From positions 1-47,560 of the forward strand of contig NZ_JAGGOW010000030.1 of assembly GCF_018614135.1 (NCBI RefSeq): a stretch of 47,560 nucleotides of DNA, given 5' to 3'. Positions 34,799 to 43,168 of this stretch are shown piece after piece. A program made the position numbers and the translations under genes. The stretch's first letter is position 1. The number at the start of each line of letters is the position of its first letter. The DNA is from Streptomyces sp. ISL-66 (lineage in GTDB: Bacteria > Actinomycetota > Actinomycetes > Streptomycetales > Streptomycetaceae). The notes under the pieces were generated by a model. The model had not been told where the DNA came from, made no database searches, and saw only the letters and a program-made list of their open reading frames with translations.

Positions 34799-35037
34799 CG
34801 GGCAACCGCTGCGGTGACGCCGTACCCGATGCGCAGAATCCGCCGGTGCGCTCGTCAGGGCTGTTCCGGGGCGTCGTCCCGGGCGAAGGTGCTACCGCAC
34901 CACGAGGTGATCTGCAAGAAGTTCCCGGTTCGAGGCAACCCCTTTGCGGGCCTGTGACCACAAGGAGTCGGACCCGGCCGTGCTGGTAGCTGGGTCCCCT
35001 TCCCTGATGAACGGCATGCAAGGAGAGCACCTCCCCC

Positions 35038-37686
35038 ATGAAGAACCCCACGAACGGCGGGCGCCGCGGGCGTCACCGCCGTCGCTGGACCGCGACCGGT
35101 CTGCTGCTCGGCGTGCCCGCCCTCGTCGTGCCTTACCTCCTGTTCGTGCAGGAGGACTCGCAGGCCGCGACGGTCGACGGCAATGCCTACTACCGGCTGC
35201 TTTCCGTACGCAGCGGCAAGGCGCTGGACGTCAACGCCTTCTCCACCGCCGACGGCACCCGCATCCAGCAGTGGACCGACCAGAGCACCGCCAACCAGCA
35301 GTGGAAGCTGATACCCACCGGGGACGGGTACTACGAGCTGGTGAACCGCAACAGCGGCAAAGTGCTGGGCATAGCGGGCGGTTCGACCGCCCGGGCGGCC
35401 GCCGCTGAGCAGCAGACCGACAGCTCCTCCGCCTCCCAGGAGTGGCGGATCGACGATGTGAGCGGTTCCGGCGCCGTCACCTTCACCTCCCGCGGCAGCG
35501 GCCAGGTCCTGGACGTCTCCGGCGGCTCCACGGCCGACGGCGGGGCGGTCATCCAGTATCCCGGCAAGGGCAGCACCAACCAGCAGTGGAAGCTGGTGAA
35601 AACGGCCGAGGCGCAGACGGCCGCGGCCGGCGGGGCGCAGACGGCCGCGGCCGGACCGTACGCGTGGAAGAACGCCCAGGTGGTGGGCGGCGGTTACGTC
35701 ACCGGGCTGGTGTTCAACCCGCGGGAGAAGGGCCTGCTGTACGCGCGCACCGACATGGGCGGCGCGTATCGCTGGGACGCCGCGGCCGAGCAGTGGATCC
35801 CGCTGACCGACTGGCTCGGCGAGAAGGACTGGAACCTGCTGGGCATCGATTCGCTGGCCACCGACCCCGTCGACCCCGCCCGGCTCTACCTCGCGACGGG
35901 CACCTACACCAACGACTGGGCGGGCAACGGCGCGATCCTGCGTTCCACGGACCGGGGCCGCACCTTCCAGCGCACCGACCTGCCCTTCAAGCTGGGCGCC
36001 AACGAGGACGGCCGCGGGGCGGGCGAACGGCTGGCGATCGATCCCGCGGACCCCGGCACCCTGCTGCTCGGCACCCGCAAGAACGGCCTGTGGCGCAGCG
36101 CCGACCACGGCGTGACGTGGAGTCAGGTTCCTTCGTTCCCCGTCAAGGACGGGGCGAGCAGCGGCGCGGGCATCTCCTTCGTGACGTACGGCCCGGCCGG
36201 AAGCAAGACGGTCTATGTCGGCGTCGCCGACAAGTCCACCTCCTTGTACCGCTCCACCGACGGCGGCAGCACCTGGCAGGCCGTGCCGGGGCAGCCCACC
36301 GGGCAGATGCCGCAGCACGGCGTGCTCTCCGGTGACGGCTCGCTGTACCTGACGTACGCCAACACCGTCGGACCCAGCGGCGCGACGGCGGGTTCGGTGT
36401 GGAAGTACACGCCCGCGGGCGGGGCGTGGAGGAACGTCTCGCCCTCCAGCGGCAGTTACGGGTTCTCCGGTCTGGCGGTCGACCCGCAGAAGCCGTCCAC
36501 GGTGATGGTCACCACCCTCGACCGCTGGTGGCCCGAGGACGAGCTCTACAGGACCACCGACGGCGGCACGACCTGGAAGGCGCAGGCCGCGAAGTCGGCG
36601 CGGAACGCCTCCGCCGCTCCTTACGTCGGTTCCGGCACCGGGCACTGGATGACCGCTCTGGCCATCGATCCCTTCAACTCCGGGCACGCGCTGTACGGCA
36701 CCGGCAGCGGCATTTGGCGCAGCACGGACGCCACCGCCACCGACAGCGGCGGCACCAGCCACTGGACCGTGGGGACCCGCGGGCTGGAGGAGACCGCGCT
36801 GATGGACGTGATCGCCCCGCCGGGCGGCGCCACCGCCGTGACCGCCATGGGCGACCTGGGCGGTTTCCGCCACGACTCCCTGACCGCGGTGCCCGCCGGG
36901 CGGCTGGAGGACCCGATGATGATCACCAGCACCGACATCGATTTCGCCCAGTCCCACCCCGCGGTGATGGTCCGCGTCGGCCGTGGCGGCGCGAAGGACG
37001 GCGCCTACTCCACCGACGGCGGCAAGAGCTGGAGCGGCTTCACGGCGGAGCCGGTGGGCAGCGCCGACAGCGGCCGTGTCGCGCTCGCGGCGGACGGCTC
37101 CACCATCGTCTGGACCGAGGCCGGTCAGGCCCCGTACCGCTCGACCGACAAGGGGGCGAGCTGGTCGAAGGTCAGCGGCCTGGGCACCGGTGCGGCGGTC
37201 GTCGCCGACCGCTCCTCGGCCCAGACCTTCTACTCACTGACCGGCGGCATCCTCTACGCCAGCACCGACGGCGGCGCGAGCTTCACCGCCCGCGCCACCA
37301 ACCTGCCCGCCGGCCGGCTCGTGGCCGTCCCCGGCATCGCCGGGGACCTGTGGATCGCCGACGGCGCCAAGGGGCTGCTGCACTCCACCGACGGCGGCCG
37401 CACCTTCACCACGCTCGGGACGGTGCGGTCCGCCTCCGCCCTCGGCTTCGGCAAAGCCGCGCCGGGCAGCACCTATCAGGCCCTGTACCTGATCGGAACC
37501 GTCAAGGACGTCACCGGAGTCTTCCGTTCCACCGACAAGGGCGCCACCTGGCTCCGCGTCAACGACGACGCCCACCAGTGGGGCAGCATCGGCGGCGTCG
37601 GCGTCATCTCCGGCGACCCCGACACCTACGGCCGCGTCTACGTCGGCACCAACGGACGCGGCCTCCAGTACGGCGACCCGTCCTGA
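35038..37686 (+). CDS. Secreted GH74 xyloglucanase with ricin-type lectin domain
   Basis: The 882-residue precursor has a long basic signal region with a hydrophobic core (about 20-38). A ricin B-type lectin module follows (about 48-190) with QxW marks QQWTD, NQQWKL, SQEWRI and NQQWKLV, then a Gln/Ala-rich linker. The GH74 two-propeller domain (about 206-882) has many BNR repeats of the type STDGGxTW. The two catalytic aspartates of GH74 correspond to Asp239 in ARTDMGGAYRWD and Asp606 in AMGDLGGFRHD. GH74 enzymes cut the glucan backbone of plant xyloglucan outside the cell. AAGGAG lies before the ATG. A terminator follows at once, so it is monocistronic. Confidence 0.95.
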   Translation: MKNPTNGGRRGRHRRRWTATGLLLGVPALVVPYLLFVQEDSQAATVDGNAYYRLLSVRSGKALDVNAFSTADGTRIQQWTDQSTANQQWKLIPTGDGYYELVNRNSGKVLGIAGGSTARAAAAEQQTDSSSASQEWRIDDVSGSGAVTFTSRGSGQVLDVSGGSTADGGAVIQYPGKGSTNQQWKLVKTAEAQTAAAGGAQTAAAGPYAWKNAQVVGGGYVTGLVFNPREKGLLYARTDMGGAYRWDAAAEQWIPLTDWLGEKDWNLLGIDSLATDPVDPARLYLATGTYTNDWAGNGAILRSTDRGRTFQRTDLPFKLGANEDGRGAGERLAIDPADPGTLLLGTRKNGLWRSADHGVTWSQVPSFPVKDGASSGAGISFVTYGPAGSKTVYVGVADKSTSLYRSTDGGSTWQAVPGQPTGQMPQHGVLSGDGSLYLTYANTVGPSGATAGSVWKYTPAGGAWRNVSPSSGSYGFSGLAVDPQKPSTVMVTTLDRWWPEDELYRTTDGGTTWKAQAAKSARNASAAPYVGSGTGHWMTALAIDPFNSGHALYGTGSGIWRSTDATATDSGGTSHWTVGTRGLEETALMDVIAPPGGATAVTAMGDLGGFRHDSLTAVPAGRLEDPMMITSTDIDFAQSHPAVMVRVGRGGAKDGAYSTDGGKSWSGFTAEPVGSADSGRVALAADGSTIVWTEAGQAPYRSTDKGASWSKVSGLGTGAAVVADRSSAQTFYSLTGGILYASTDGGASFTARATNLPAGRLVAVPGIAGDLWIADGAKGLLHSTDGGRTFTTLGTVRSASALGFGKAAPGSTYQALYLIGTVKDVTGVFRSTDKGATWLRVNDDAHQWGSIGGVGVISGDPDTYGRVYVGTNGRGLQYGDPS

Positions 37687-37705
37687 CCCCAACGCCCGAG
37701 CGGGG

Positions 37706-37737
37706 GGGGCCGCAGGCACACAACGGCCTGCGGCCCC
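37706..37737 (+). terminator. Hairpin terminator after the xyloglucanase gene
   Basis: GGGGCCGCAGG (37706-37716) and CCTGCGGCCCC (37727-37737) pair perfectly around a 10-base loop. The tetR gene to the right is convergent and may share it. Confidence 0.85.
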
Positions 37738-37787
37738 GCCATGGCCGTCAGGGGGTAAGGCGGTTAGGGGGTAAGACGGTCACGCGG

Positions 37788-38435
37788 TCACGCGGTCAGC
37801 GCCCTGGAGCCCCCGGGGGGCGGAGGAGTAGGAGCACTGCTGAAAATTCGGTCCAGGTGGTGCTCGAGTACCGCGATGGCCGACTCCGGACTCCGCTGAC
37901 CCACGAGAATGCTGGTGCCCATGGTCGCCGCCATTGCGAGCAGACTGATCGCCTCGGTGCGCGCGGCGATGCCGGGATCGGCCAGGCCTGTCGCCCGGGC
38001 CTGTTCGAGCAGCCCGGTCAGGGCGTTCTCGGCGGCGTCGGGGTTGTCGATGAAGGGCTGGGCAGCCAGCGCCTCGTCGGTCACGGACAGGATCGAGTAC
38101 GAGCTGTAGAGCAGATGGAAGGTGCGGCTCTCGTCATCGGTCGGAAGGGAGGCCAGCAGGAGCGCCTCGACGGTCGCGCGCGGGCCCGGGTTCGCACCGG
38201 CGGCGCGGAGACGGGCACCCACCCGCGCGGTGAAGCGGTCGGTCAGGTGCTGGAGCCCGTAGAAGAGCAGCTTCTCCTTGGTCTCGAAGTAGTACTGCAC
38301 GAGCCGGAGTGACACGCCGGCCTCTGCGGCCACGTCACGCATGCCGACGGCGTGCAGTCCTCTGCGCCCCGCGACCTGGATGAGCGCCTCGGCGATCTGG
38401 GCGCGCCGTTCCTCGTGGTCCACGCGCTTTGGCAT
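37788..38435 (-). CDS. TetR-family repressor divergent from a hydrolase
   Basis: The 215-residue protein has a TetR HTH (about 10-55: RRAQIAEALIQVAGRRGLHA, then RDVAAEAGVSLRLVQYYFET) and a TetR_C ligand domain. The ATG at 38435 fits the family start. It is divergent from an alpha/beta hydrolase across 130 bp that carry two related palindromes, so it likely represses itself and the hydrolase. Short GGGGTAAG and CACGCGGT direct repeats lie just past its stop. Confidence 0.92.
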   Translation of the reverse strand: MPKRVDHEERRAQIAEALIQVAGRRGLHAVGMRDVAAEAGVSLRLVQYYFETKEKLLFYGLQHLTDRFTARVGARLRAAGANPGPRATVEALLLASLPTDDESRTFHLLYSSYSILSVTDEALAAQPFIDNPDAAENALTGLLEQARATGLADPGIAARTEAISLLAMAATMGTSILVGQRSPESAIAVLEHHLDRIFSSAPTPPPPGGSRALTA

Positions 38436-38498
38436 GTGCCGATGTCTCCGCCCGTCGGTGGTGGGTTCGCGGTCCGGCCTTGACGGCGGACACCTTTA

Positions 38499-38536
38499 TG
38501 GTACCGCCGTACCACCATCATGGTACGGTCGTATCA
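38499..38536. promoter_or_regulatory. Two TetR-type operators between tetR and hydrolase
   Basis: TGGTAC-CGCC-GTACCA (38499-38514) is a perfect palindrome, and TGGTAC-GGTC-GTATCA (38521-38536) is the same site with one mismatch, 22 bp downstream. Two-turn spacing on one DNA face suits a pair of TetR dimers. Confidence 0.85.
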
Positions 38537-38565
38537 CGAAGAACGGATCTTCCCGGAGGTGCCCC

Positions 38566-39504
38566 GTGCCCGAGAACACGACCCGTGTGCGCCGCGACGT
38601 CGGCCGCTACGTCAACGAAACCCTGCGCGACCGCTACTTCGCCGCCAGCGACGCGCTCTACGCGATGGGCGCGCCCATCCGCTCCGAGACAGACGTCGAG
38701 ACCAGCTTCGGCACCACGCACGTCTACCGCTACGGCCCCACGGACCCCGCCGCCGAGTCCCGCACGCCGATCGTCCTGATCCACGGCGCGGGCTACTGCT
38801 CCGCCATGTGGTACCCCAACACCCCCGCGCTCAGCGCCGAACGCCCCGTCTACGCACTCGACACCCCCGGCGACGCCGGCCGCAGCATCCACCGCGAACC
38901 CATGTGGCAGCCCGAGCGCGCCGCACAGTGGATGGACGAGGCCCTCGACGCGCTCGGCCTCGACCGGGTCCACCTCGTCGGCTCCTCCTACGGCGGCTGG
39001 CTGGTGCTCAACCAGGCCCACCGCCGGCCCGGCCGGCTCGCCTCGGTCACCACCCTCGACCCCGGCGGCCTGGAAAAGGTGGGCCTGCGCTTCTTCGCCT
39101 GGGTCTTCGCCAGCCTCTTCGCCAGCTTCGCCCCCAAGGCACTGCGCCCGCGCCTCGCCTCCTGGCTGGAGCAGCCGGTCATCGCCGTTCCCGAGCTGCG
39201 CAAGTGGGTCCAGGTGGGCGCCCGCGCCTTCCGGATCCGCCGCCCCGCGCCACTGCCGCTGACCGAGGACGCGCTGCGCTCCATCCGGACCCCGCTCTCC
39301 CTCATCATGGGCAAGCGCAGCCTGCTGGTGCACCCGCAGCGGCAGTTGGAGCGGGTACCGCGCCTGATCCCCGGGGCCCGCGCCGAGATCATCGCCGCGA
39401 CGGGCCACGGGCCGCAGATCGACCACCCCGACGTGGTCAACGCCCGGATGCTGAGCTTCATGGAGGACGTCGACTCCCTCGACCCGACCATGGTCGACGC
39501 ATAA
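38566..39504 (+). CDS. Alpha/beta hydrolase
   Basis: From GTG 38566 (CGGAGGTGCCCC upstream) the product has 312 residues. The hydrolase fold is clear: oxyanion-hole strand VLIHGAGYCSAMW, nucleophile elbow LVGSSYGGWL, a cap region (about 165-235), a late acidic strand LSLIMGKRSLL and the catalytic His in ATGHGPQIDHPD. The substrate is unknown; it may be a carboxylic ester, lactone or epoxide. The N-terminal 60 residues carry no signal peptide, so it is cytosolic. Control by the divergent TetR suggests a response to a lipophilic compound. Confidence 0.9.
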   Translation: MPENTTRVRRDVGRYVNETLRDRYFAASDALYAMGAPIRSETDVETSFGTTHVYRYGPTDPAAESRTPIVLIHGAGYCSAMWYPNTPALSAERPVYALDTPGDAGRSIHREPMWQPERAAQWMDEALDALGLDRVHLVGSSYGGWLVLNQAHRRPGRLASVTTLDPGGLEKVGLRFFAWVFASLFASFAPKALRPRLASWLEQPVIAVPELRKWVQVGARAFRIRRPAPLPLTEDALRSIRTPLSLIMGKRSLLVHPQRQLERVPRLIPGARAEIIAATGHGPQIDHPDVVNARMLSFMEDVDSLDPTMVDA

Positions 39505-39516
39505 ATGATCACGGCC

Positions 39517-39617
<101 letters not shown>

Positions 39618-39620
39618 AGG

Positions 39621-40586
39621 TCACCACGTGGCGATGAGCGGGGTGTTCGGTCCCTGCTGCCGCCAGGCTTCGGTGAGGCGGACGAGGCGGGTGGGGGCGG
39701 CGATGCCGCGCAGGGTTGAGATCTTGTCGTTGGCCATGTCGAACGTCACCGCGCCGATGACCTGGTCGCCGAGTACGAACAGGATGGCCGGGGCGCCGTT
39801 GACGAGCGCGTAGTGGATGGCGGGCGCGCCGCCGGCGAGCCGTCGTTTCGCGGGCGTGGGTTTGAAGCCGCCCCGGGCGATGGCAGCGACGCGCTGCGGA
39901 GTGTCGTACCGCAGCAGCTTCTTGGCCAGGCCGGCGCCGTCGGAGATCGCGATCACGTCGTCGGTGAGCATCGCCACCAGCCGTTCGGTGCGGCCCGAGG
40001 TGGCAGCGGCGAGGAATTCCTCGACGATCCCGCGGGCGGACGCCGGGTCGACTTCGCCGCCGCCGCGGCGGCGCCCGGCTGCGATGCGGGTCCGGGCGCG
40101 GTGGAGGTGCTGCTGGCTCGCGGACTCGGTGATGTCGAGGATCTCGGCCATCTCGGCGTGGCCGTACGAGAACGCTTCGCGCAGGAGGTAGACGGCCCGC
40201 TCGACGGGTGACAGTCGCTCCATGAGAGTCAGCATGGCCAGGGAGACCGACTCGCGCTGCTCGAAAGTGTCGGCTGGGCCGAGCATCGGGTCGCCGTCGA
40301 GGAGCGGTTCGGGCAGCCAGGCACCGGCGGTTCGTTCGTGGCGGGCCTGTGCCGAGCGGAGCCGGTCGAGGCACAGGTTGGTGACGACCTTGGTCAGCCA
40401 GGCTTCCGGCACTTTGATCTGCTGCCGGTCGGCGGCCTGCCAGTGCAGGAACGCGTCCTGTACGGCGTCTTGGGCGTCGGCGGCGGAGCCCAGCAGCCGG
40501 TACGCCAGCGAGGCCAGCCTGTTCCGACTGGCCTCGAACCGACTGGTGTCGAAGCGATCGATCGAGGTGCTGTCCACGCGGATCAC
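39621..40586 (-). CDS. ECF41-type RNA polymerase sigma factor, copy A
   Basis: The 321-residue protein has sigma region 2 (about 16-85: RLLGSAADAQDAVQDAFLHW), region 4 (about 128-185: RLSPVERAVYLLREAFSYGH, then AEILDITESASQQHLHRART), and the linker signature WLPEPLLDGDPMLGP of the ECF41 (SigJ-like) group. A C-terminal SnoaL-like domain (about 195-300) normally replaces an anti-sigma factor and controls activity. The ECF41 motif DGGGK reads DGAGL here, unlike copy B. The gene lies 10 bp after the oxidoreductase gene on the same strand, so both share one transcript. GTG 40586 is taken as the start. Confidence 0.92.
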   Translation of the reverse strand: MIRVDSTSIDRFDTSRFEASRNRLASLAYRLLGSAADAQDAVQDAFLHWQAADRQQIKVPEAWLTKVVTNLCLDRLRSAQARHERTAGAWLPEPLLDGDPMLGPADTFEQRESVSLAMLTLMERLSPVERAVYLLREAFSYGHAEMAEILDITESASQQHLHRARTRIAAGRRRGGGEVDPASARGIVEEFLAAATSGRTERLVAMLTDDVIAISDGAGLAKKLLRYDTPQRVAAIARGGFKPTPAKRRLAGGAPAIHYALVNGAPAILFVLGDQVIGAVTFDMANDKISTLRGIAAPTRLVRLTEAWRQQGPNTPLIATW

Positions 40587-40596
40587 CCTATGGGGC

Positions 40597-41820
40597 CTAC
40601 GCGACCACCCTCGCGGGGGACGCGTCCGGCACGGCGGCCAGGCGGTGCTTGCGCCTGGGCGTGCGGAAGGTCGGGTGCGAGCTGGCCCACAGCGACATCC
40701 TCAGGATCCCCGCCTTGAACCGCGCGGCCTTCCGGCCACCCACGAACTTCGGCTTCGCCTGCCCTTCGTCATCGACCATCTGCAGGATCCCGTCCCGCCG
40801 TCCGAGGCTGATGTGGTTGCCCAGGTACTCCAGCTTGGTGTTCGCGATCTTGCGGCCGGTGAGGCGTCCCACGATCGCGGCCGTGGCCTGCATGCCGGTG
40901 TATCCGGCCGAGGCGCAGGACATCGGCAGGGGCCTGCCGTTGTCGCCGATGGCGTAGGCGCTGTCGCCGACGGCGTAGACGTTCGGGTGCGAGAGCGAGC
41001 GCATGGTGCGATCGACGACGATCCGACCGTTCTCGGTGACTTCCAGCCCGCCGGCGGCGGCGATGGGGCCGACCGCGAACCCGGCCGTCCACACGGTCGC
41101 GTCGGAGGTCAGGGTGGTGCCGTCGGCGCACAGCACCCGCGTCGCTTCGACGGCTTCGACCTCCGTGTGCTCTAGGGTCGTGATGCCCAGCCGGTCGCAG
41201 GCCTGGAGCAGGTGGCGGCGGGCCCCGGTGGAAAGCTGGGCGCCCAACTCACCGCGGGCGACCAGCGTCACCGACAGGCCGGGCCGGGATTCGGCGATCT
41301 CGGTGGCGGTCTCGATGCCGGTCAACCCGTCGCCGACGACCAGCACATTGGCGCCGTCGTCCGGCCGCGACAGCCGGGACAGCCGGCTCAGGCTGTCCAG
41401 GCGCTCGCGCAGACGCAGCGCGGAGGGCCGGCCGGCGACGTCGAAGGCGTGCTCGGCCACGCCGGGCACGCCGTGGTCGGCGACGCGGCTGCCGAGCGCG
41501 TAAACAAGCGTGTCGTATCCGAGCTCGCCGCTGCCGCTGCCGTCGCCGTCGGCCACGACGACGACCTGGCGCTCGGGGTCGACGGCGGCGACACGGGCCA
41601 CGCGCAGCCGTACCCCCGTGCCCACGAAGACGTCGGCGAGCTGTGGAGCCTCGACCTCCCGGCCGGCCGCGAGCTGGTGCAGCCGCAGCCGCTGGACGAA
41701 GTCCGGCTCGGCGTTGACCACGGTGATCTCGATGTCCTCCGGGGACAGCCGGCGGGCCAGGGTCCCGGCCACGTAGGCCCCGGCATAGCCGGCGCCGAGG
41801 ACGACGATGCGGTGCTTCAT
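40597..41820 (-). CDS. NAD(P)/FAD-dependent oxidoreductase (NDH-2-like), copy A
   Basis: The 407-residue protein has the FAD site VVLGAGYAGAYVAGTLARRL at the N-terminus, the NAD(P) site VLVVGDGLTGIETATEIAES in the middle and the flavin-contact motif NVYAVGDSAYA near residue 290. It belongs to the pyridine nucleotide-disulfide oxidoreductase family and resembles type II NADH dehydrogenases. ECF41 sigma factors usually sit beside such carboxymuconolactone decarboxylase, oxidoreductase or epimerase genes and switch them on. The ATG at 41820 is preceded by AGGAGCAGCAC, and a likely ECF41 promoter lies 36-90 bp upstream. It is a close paralogue of the gene at 45217. Confidence 0.92.
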   Translation of the reverse strand: MKHRIVVLGAGYAGAYVAGTLARRLSPEDIEITVVNAEPDFVQRLRLHQLAAGREVEAPQLADVFVGTGVRLRVARVAAVDPERQVVVVADGDGSGSGELGYDTLVYALGSRVADHGVPGVAEHAFDVAGRPSALRLRERLDSLSRLSRLSRPDDGANVLVVGDGLTGIETATEIAESRPGLSVTLVARGELGAQLSTGARRHLLQACDRLGITTLEHTEVEAVEATRVLCADGTTLTSDATVWTAGFAVGPIAAAGGLEVTENGRIVVDRTMRSLSHPNVYAVGDSAYAIGDNGRPLPMSCASAGYTGMQATAAIVGRLTGRKIANTKLEYLGNHISLGRRDGILQMVDDEGQAKPKFVGGRKAARFKAGILRMSLWASSHPTFRTPRRKHRLAAVPDASPARVVA

Positions 41821-41855
41821 GTGCTGCTCCTGTCGGTTCGCTTGGCTCTCGGCGA

Positions 41856-41910
41856 CTTGAGCGGAACAGCGACCCGATTCCTGACAGGAGCCTGGTGTGA
41901 AGTGGGTCAC
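41856..41910 (-). promoter_or_regulatory. Candidate ECF41 promoter of oxidoreductase A
   Basis: On the minus strand this block (GTGACCCACTTCAC, then TCCTGTCAGGAATCGGG, then GCTGTTCCGCTCAAG) aligns without gaps over its first 44 positions to the block before oxidoreductase B. Such agreement in non-coding DNA marks a shared control site. TGTCAG resembles the TGTCAC-type -35 of ECF41 promoters; the -10 (CGTC-type in the group) may be CGCTC 16 bp further on. Confidence 0.65.
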
Positions 41911-41971
41911 GGGACGGCGGGAGGGTCACCCGACGCTGCTCGCGACGCCGGGGCAGCACCGCGATGGGCGA

Positions 41972-42070
41972 GGACGGCAACGAAGTCCTTCGGCAGGCCG
42001 CCCTGGGTGCGGCCCTTGGCCCGCTTCCGGGCCAAGGCCCGCCCGCGCGGCCCGATTCCCGTCATCCGCC
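41972..42070 (-). repeat. Third tRNA-Gly 3'-end scar with possible integrase scrap
   Basis: GCGCGGCCCGATTCCCGTCATCCGCC at 42045-42070 matches the T-arm and acceptor end of the scars at 366 and 22159, including 17 identical bases from CGATTCCC to CCGC. Next to it (41972-41990) AAGTCCTTCGGCAGGCC equals the integrase codons for GLPKDF at 14814-14831, in the same strand sense. Neither a whole tRNA nor an open integrase frame is present. I infer the worn end of another integration. Confidence 0.5.
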
Positions 42071-42078
42071 CGACCGCC

Positions 42079-42750
42079 TCACTGGGACGGCGGCCTCTGG
42101 CTGCCGGGGGCGTCGCGCACCTCCTCCGCGGTGTTCCGGCCGACCTGGCGCAGTTCTTCGGCGGTTTCCTCGCCGGCGCTCTGTGCGTGGTCCGTCGTGG
42201 TGGCGACGGCTTCCCGCGCGGTGGACTTCACCGATTCCACAGCTTGGGCGGCCGGCTCCCGCAGCTCTTCCCGGACCTCTTGGGCGGCGTGCAGGGCCGT
42301 CTGCTTGACGGGTTCCAGCAGTTCCTCGGAGTGCTCCCGGAGCTGCTGCCCCGCGCGCTCCTCGACTTCAGTGGTCGGCAGGAGGGCGGAGGCGAGCATG
42401 CCGGCGCCGAAGGCGATCAGGCCTGCTGCCAGCGGGCTGCCCTGGGTCTGGCGCTTGATCTGCGACGGTGCCTGCTGGACGGCCTCTTGCACGCTGCTGC
42501 CGGCTTCCTTCGCCGTTTCCGCGATGCTGTCCGTGGCCTGGCCGAGGCTCCCCGCCGTTCCGTGCGCCGCATCCTGTGCCGTGCCCATCACACGCTCCTT
42601 GACCCCGCTCACCTGGTGACGCATCGAACTCACCTTGCGGCGGGCGACCTTGCGAGGGGCCATCCTGTCCGCCAGGAGGTCGACCTTGCGCGCCAGATGC
42701 GCGCGCCGGTATTCCACGTCGTTCCTCAGCTCGTCGGGTGTCGTGCCCAT
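42079..42750 (-). CDS. DUF3618 protein
   Basis: The 223-residue protein opens MGTTPDELRNDVEYRRAHLA, the mark of DUF3618, after AGGAGGAAGCCCG. A long amphipathic helical stretch (about 45-110) precedes one membrane helix (SPLAAGLIAFGAGMLASALL, about 118-137). A second long helical region rich in Ala, Glu and Gln follows, as in LEA-like or YtxH-type stress proteins. It is the last gene of a three-gene cluster and its start lies inside the holin-like gene (25-bp overlap). The function is unknown but envelope stress or cell-envelope organisation is plausible. Confidence 0.85.
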   Translation of the reverse strand: MGTTPDELRNDVEYRRAHLARKVDLLADRMAPRKVARRKVSSMRHQVSGVKERVMGTAQDAAHGTAGSLGQATDSIAETAKEAGSSVQEAVQQAPSQIKRQTQGSPLAAGLIAFGAGMLASALLPTTEVEERAGQQLREHSEELLEPVKQTALHAAQEVREELREPAAQAVESVKSTAREAVATTTDHAQSAGEETAEELRQVGRNTAEEVRDAPGSQRPPSQ

Positions 42751-43166
42751 CGGGCTTCCTCCTTCAGGGTCTCCATGGTCTGTTCGGGTTTCAGATTGAC
42801 GGTGCGCAGGCGCTTGCGGCCCGTGAGGTACAGAACCGCGCCCACGGCCGCCCACACGGCGGTGACGATCAGAGCCGCCCAAGCGAGGTCCATCACGTTG
42901 GCCAGGGCGAACACGACGGTCAGGCTGCCGAGCAGCAGCACCAGATGTCCGGCGTAGCCGGCCCCGCCCAGCATTCCGACCGCCTTGCCGGCCTTGGCGG
43001 ATTCTTGTTTGATCTCGGCCTTCGCCAGTTCGATCTCGTCCCGGACCAGCTGGGACAGGTCCTGGCCGATCTCGCCGATCAGGTCGCCGATCGACGGGTC
43101 GGGAGGCGTCGCTGAAGGCGGGGGCGCGGCGGGTGGCGCGGGCCGCTCTTGGGAGGAGAGAGCCAT
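42726..43166 (-). CDS. Holin-superfamily III-like (Act_X) membrane protein
   Basis: The 146-residue protein has a Pro-rich N-terminus, an amphipathic helix SIGDLIGEIGQDLSQLVRDE with EIELAKAEIKQE, and two membrane helices (about 68-92 and 94-114), the layout of the actinobacterial phage_holin_3_6 family. In cell genomes these are not lysis proteins but small envelope proteins of unknown role. It overlaps the DUF3618 gene and follows the coiled-coil gene by 2 bp, so the three form one operon. Confidence 0.85.
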   Translation of the reverse strand: MALSSQERPAPPAAPPPSATPPDPSIGDLIGEIGQDLSQLVRDEIELAKAEIKQESAKAGKAVGMLGGAGYAGHLVLLLGSLTVVFALANVMDLAWAALIVTAVWAAVGAVLYLTGRKRLRTVNLKPEQTMETLKEEARWARHPTS

Positions 43167-43168
43167 GG

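Noticed and set aside
42726..43166. Phage lysis holin
   Set aside because: No endolysin or phage structural gene is nearby and the overlapping DUF3618 gene points to a cellular envelope cluster.
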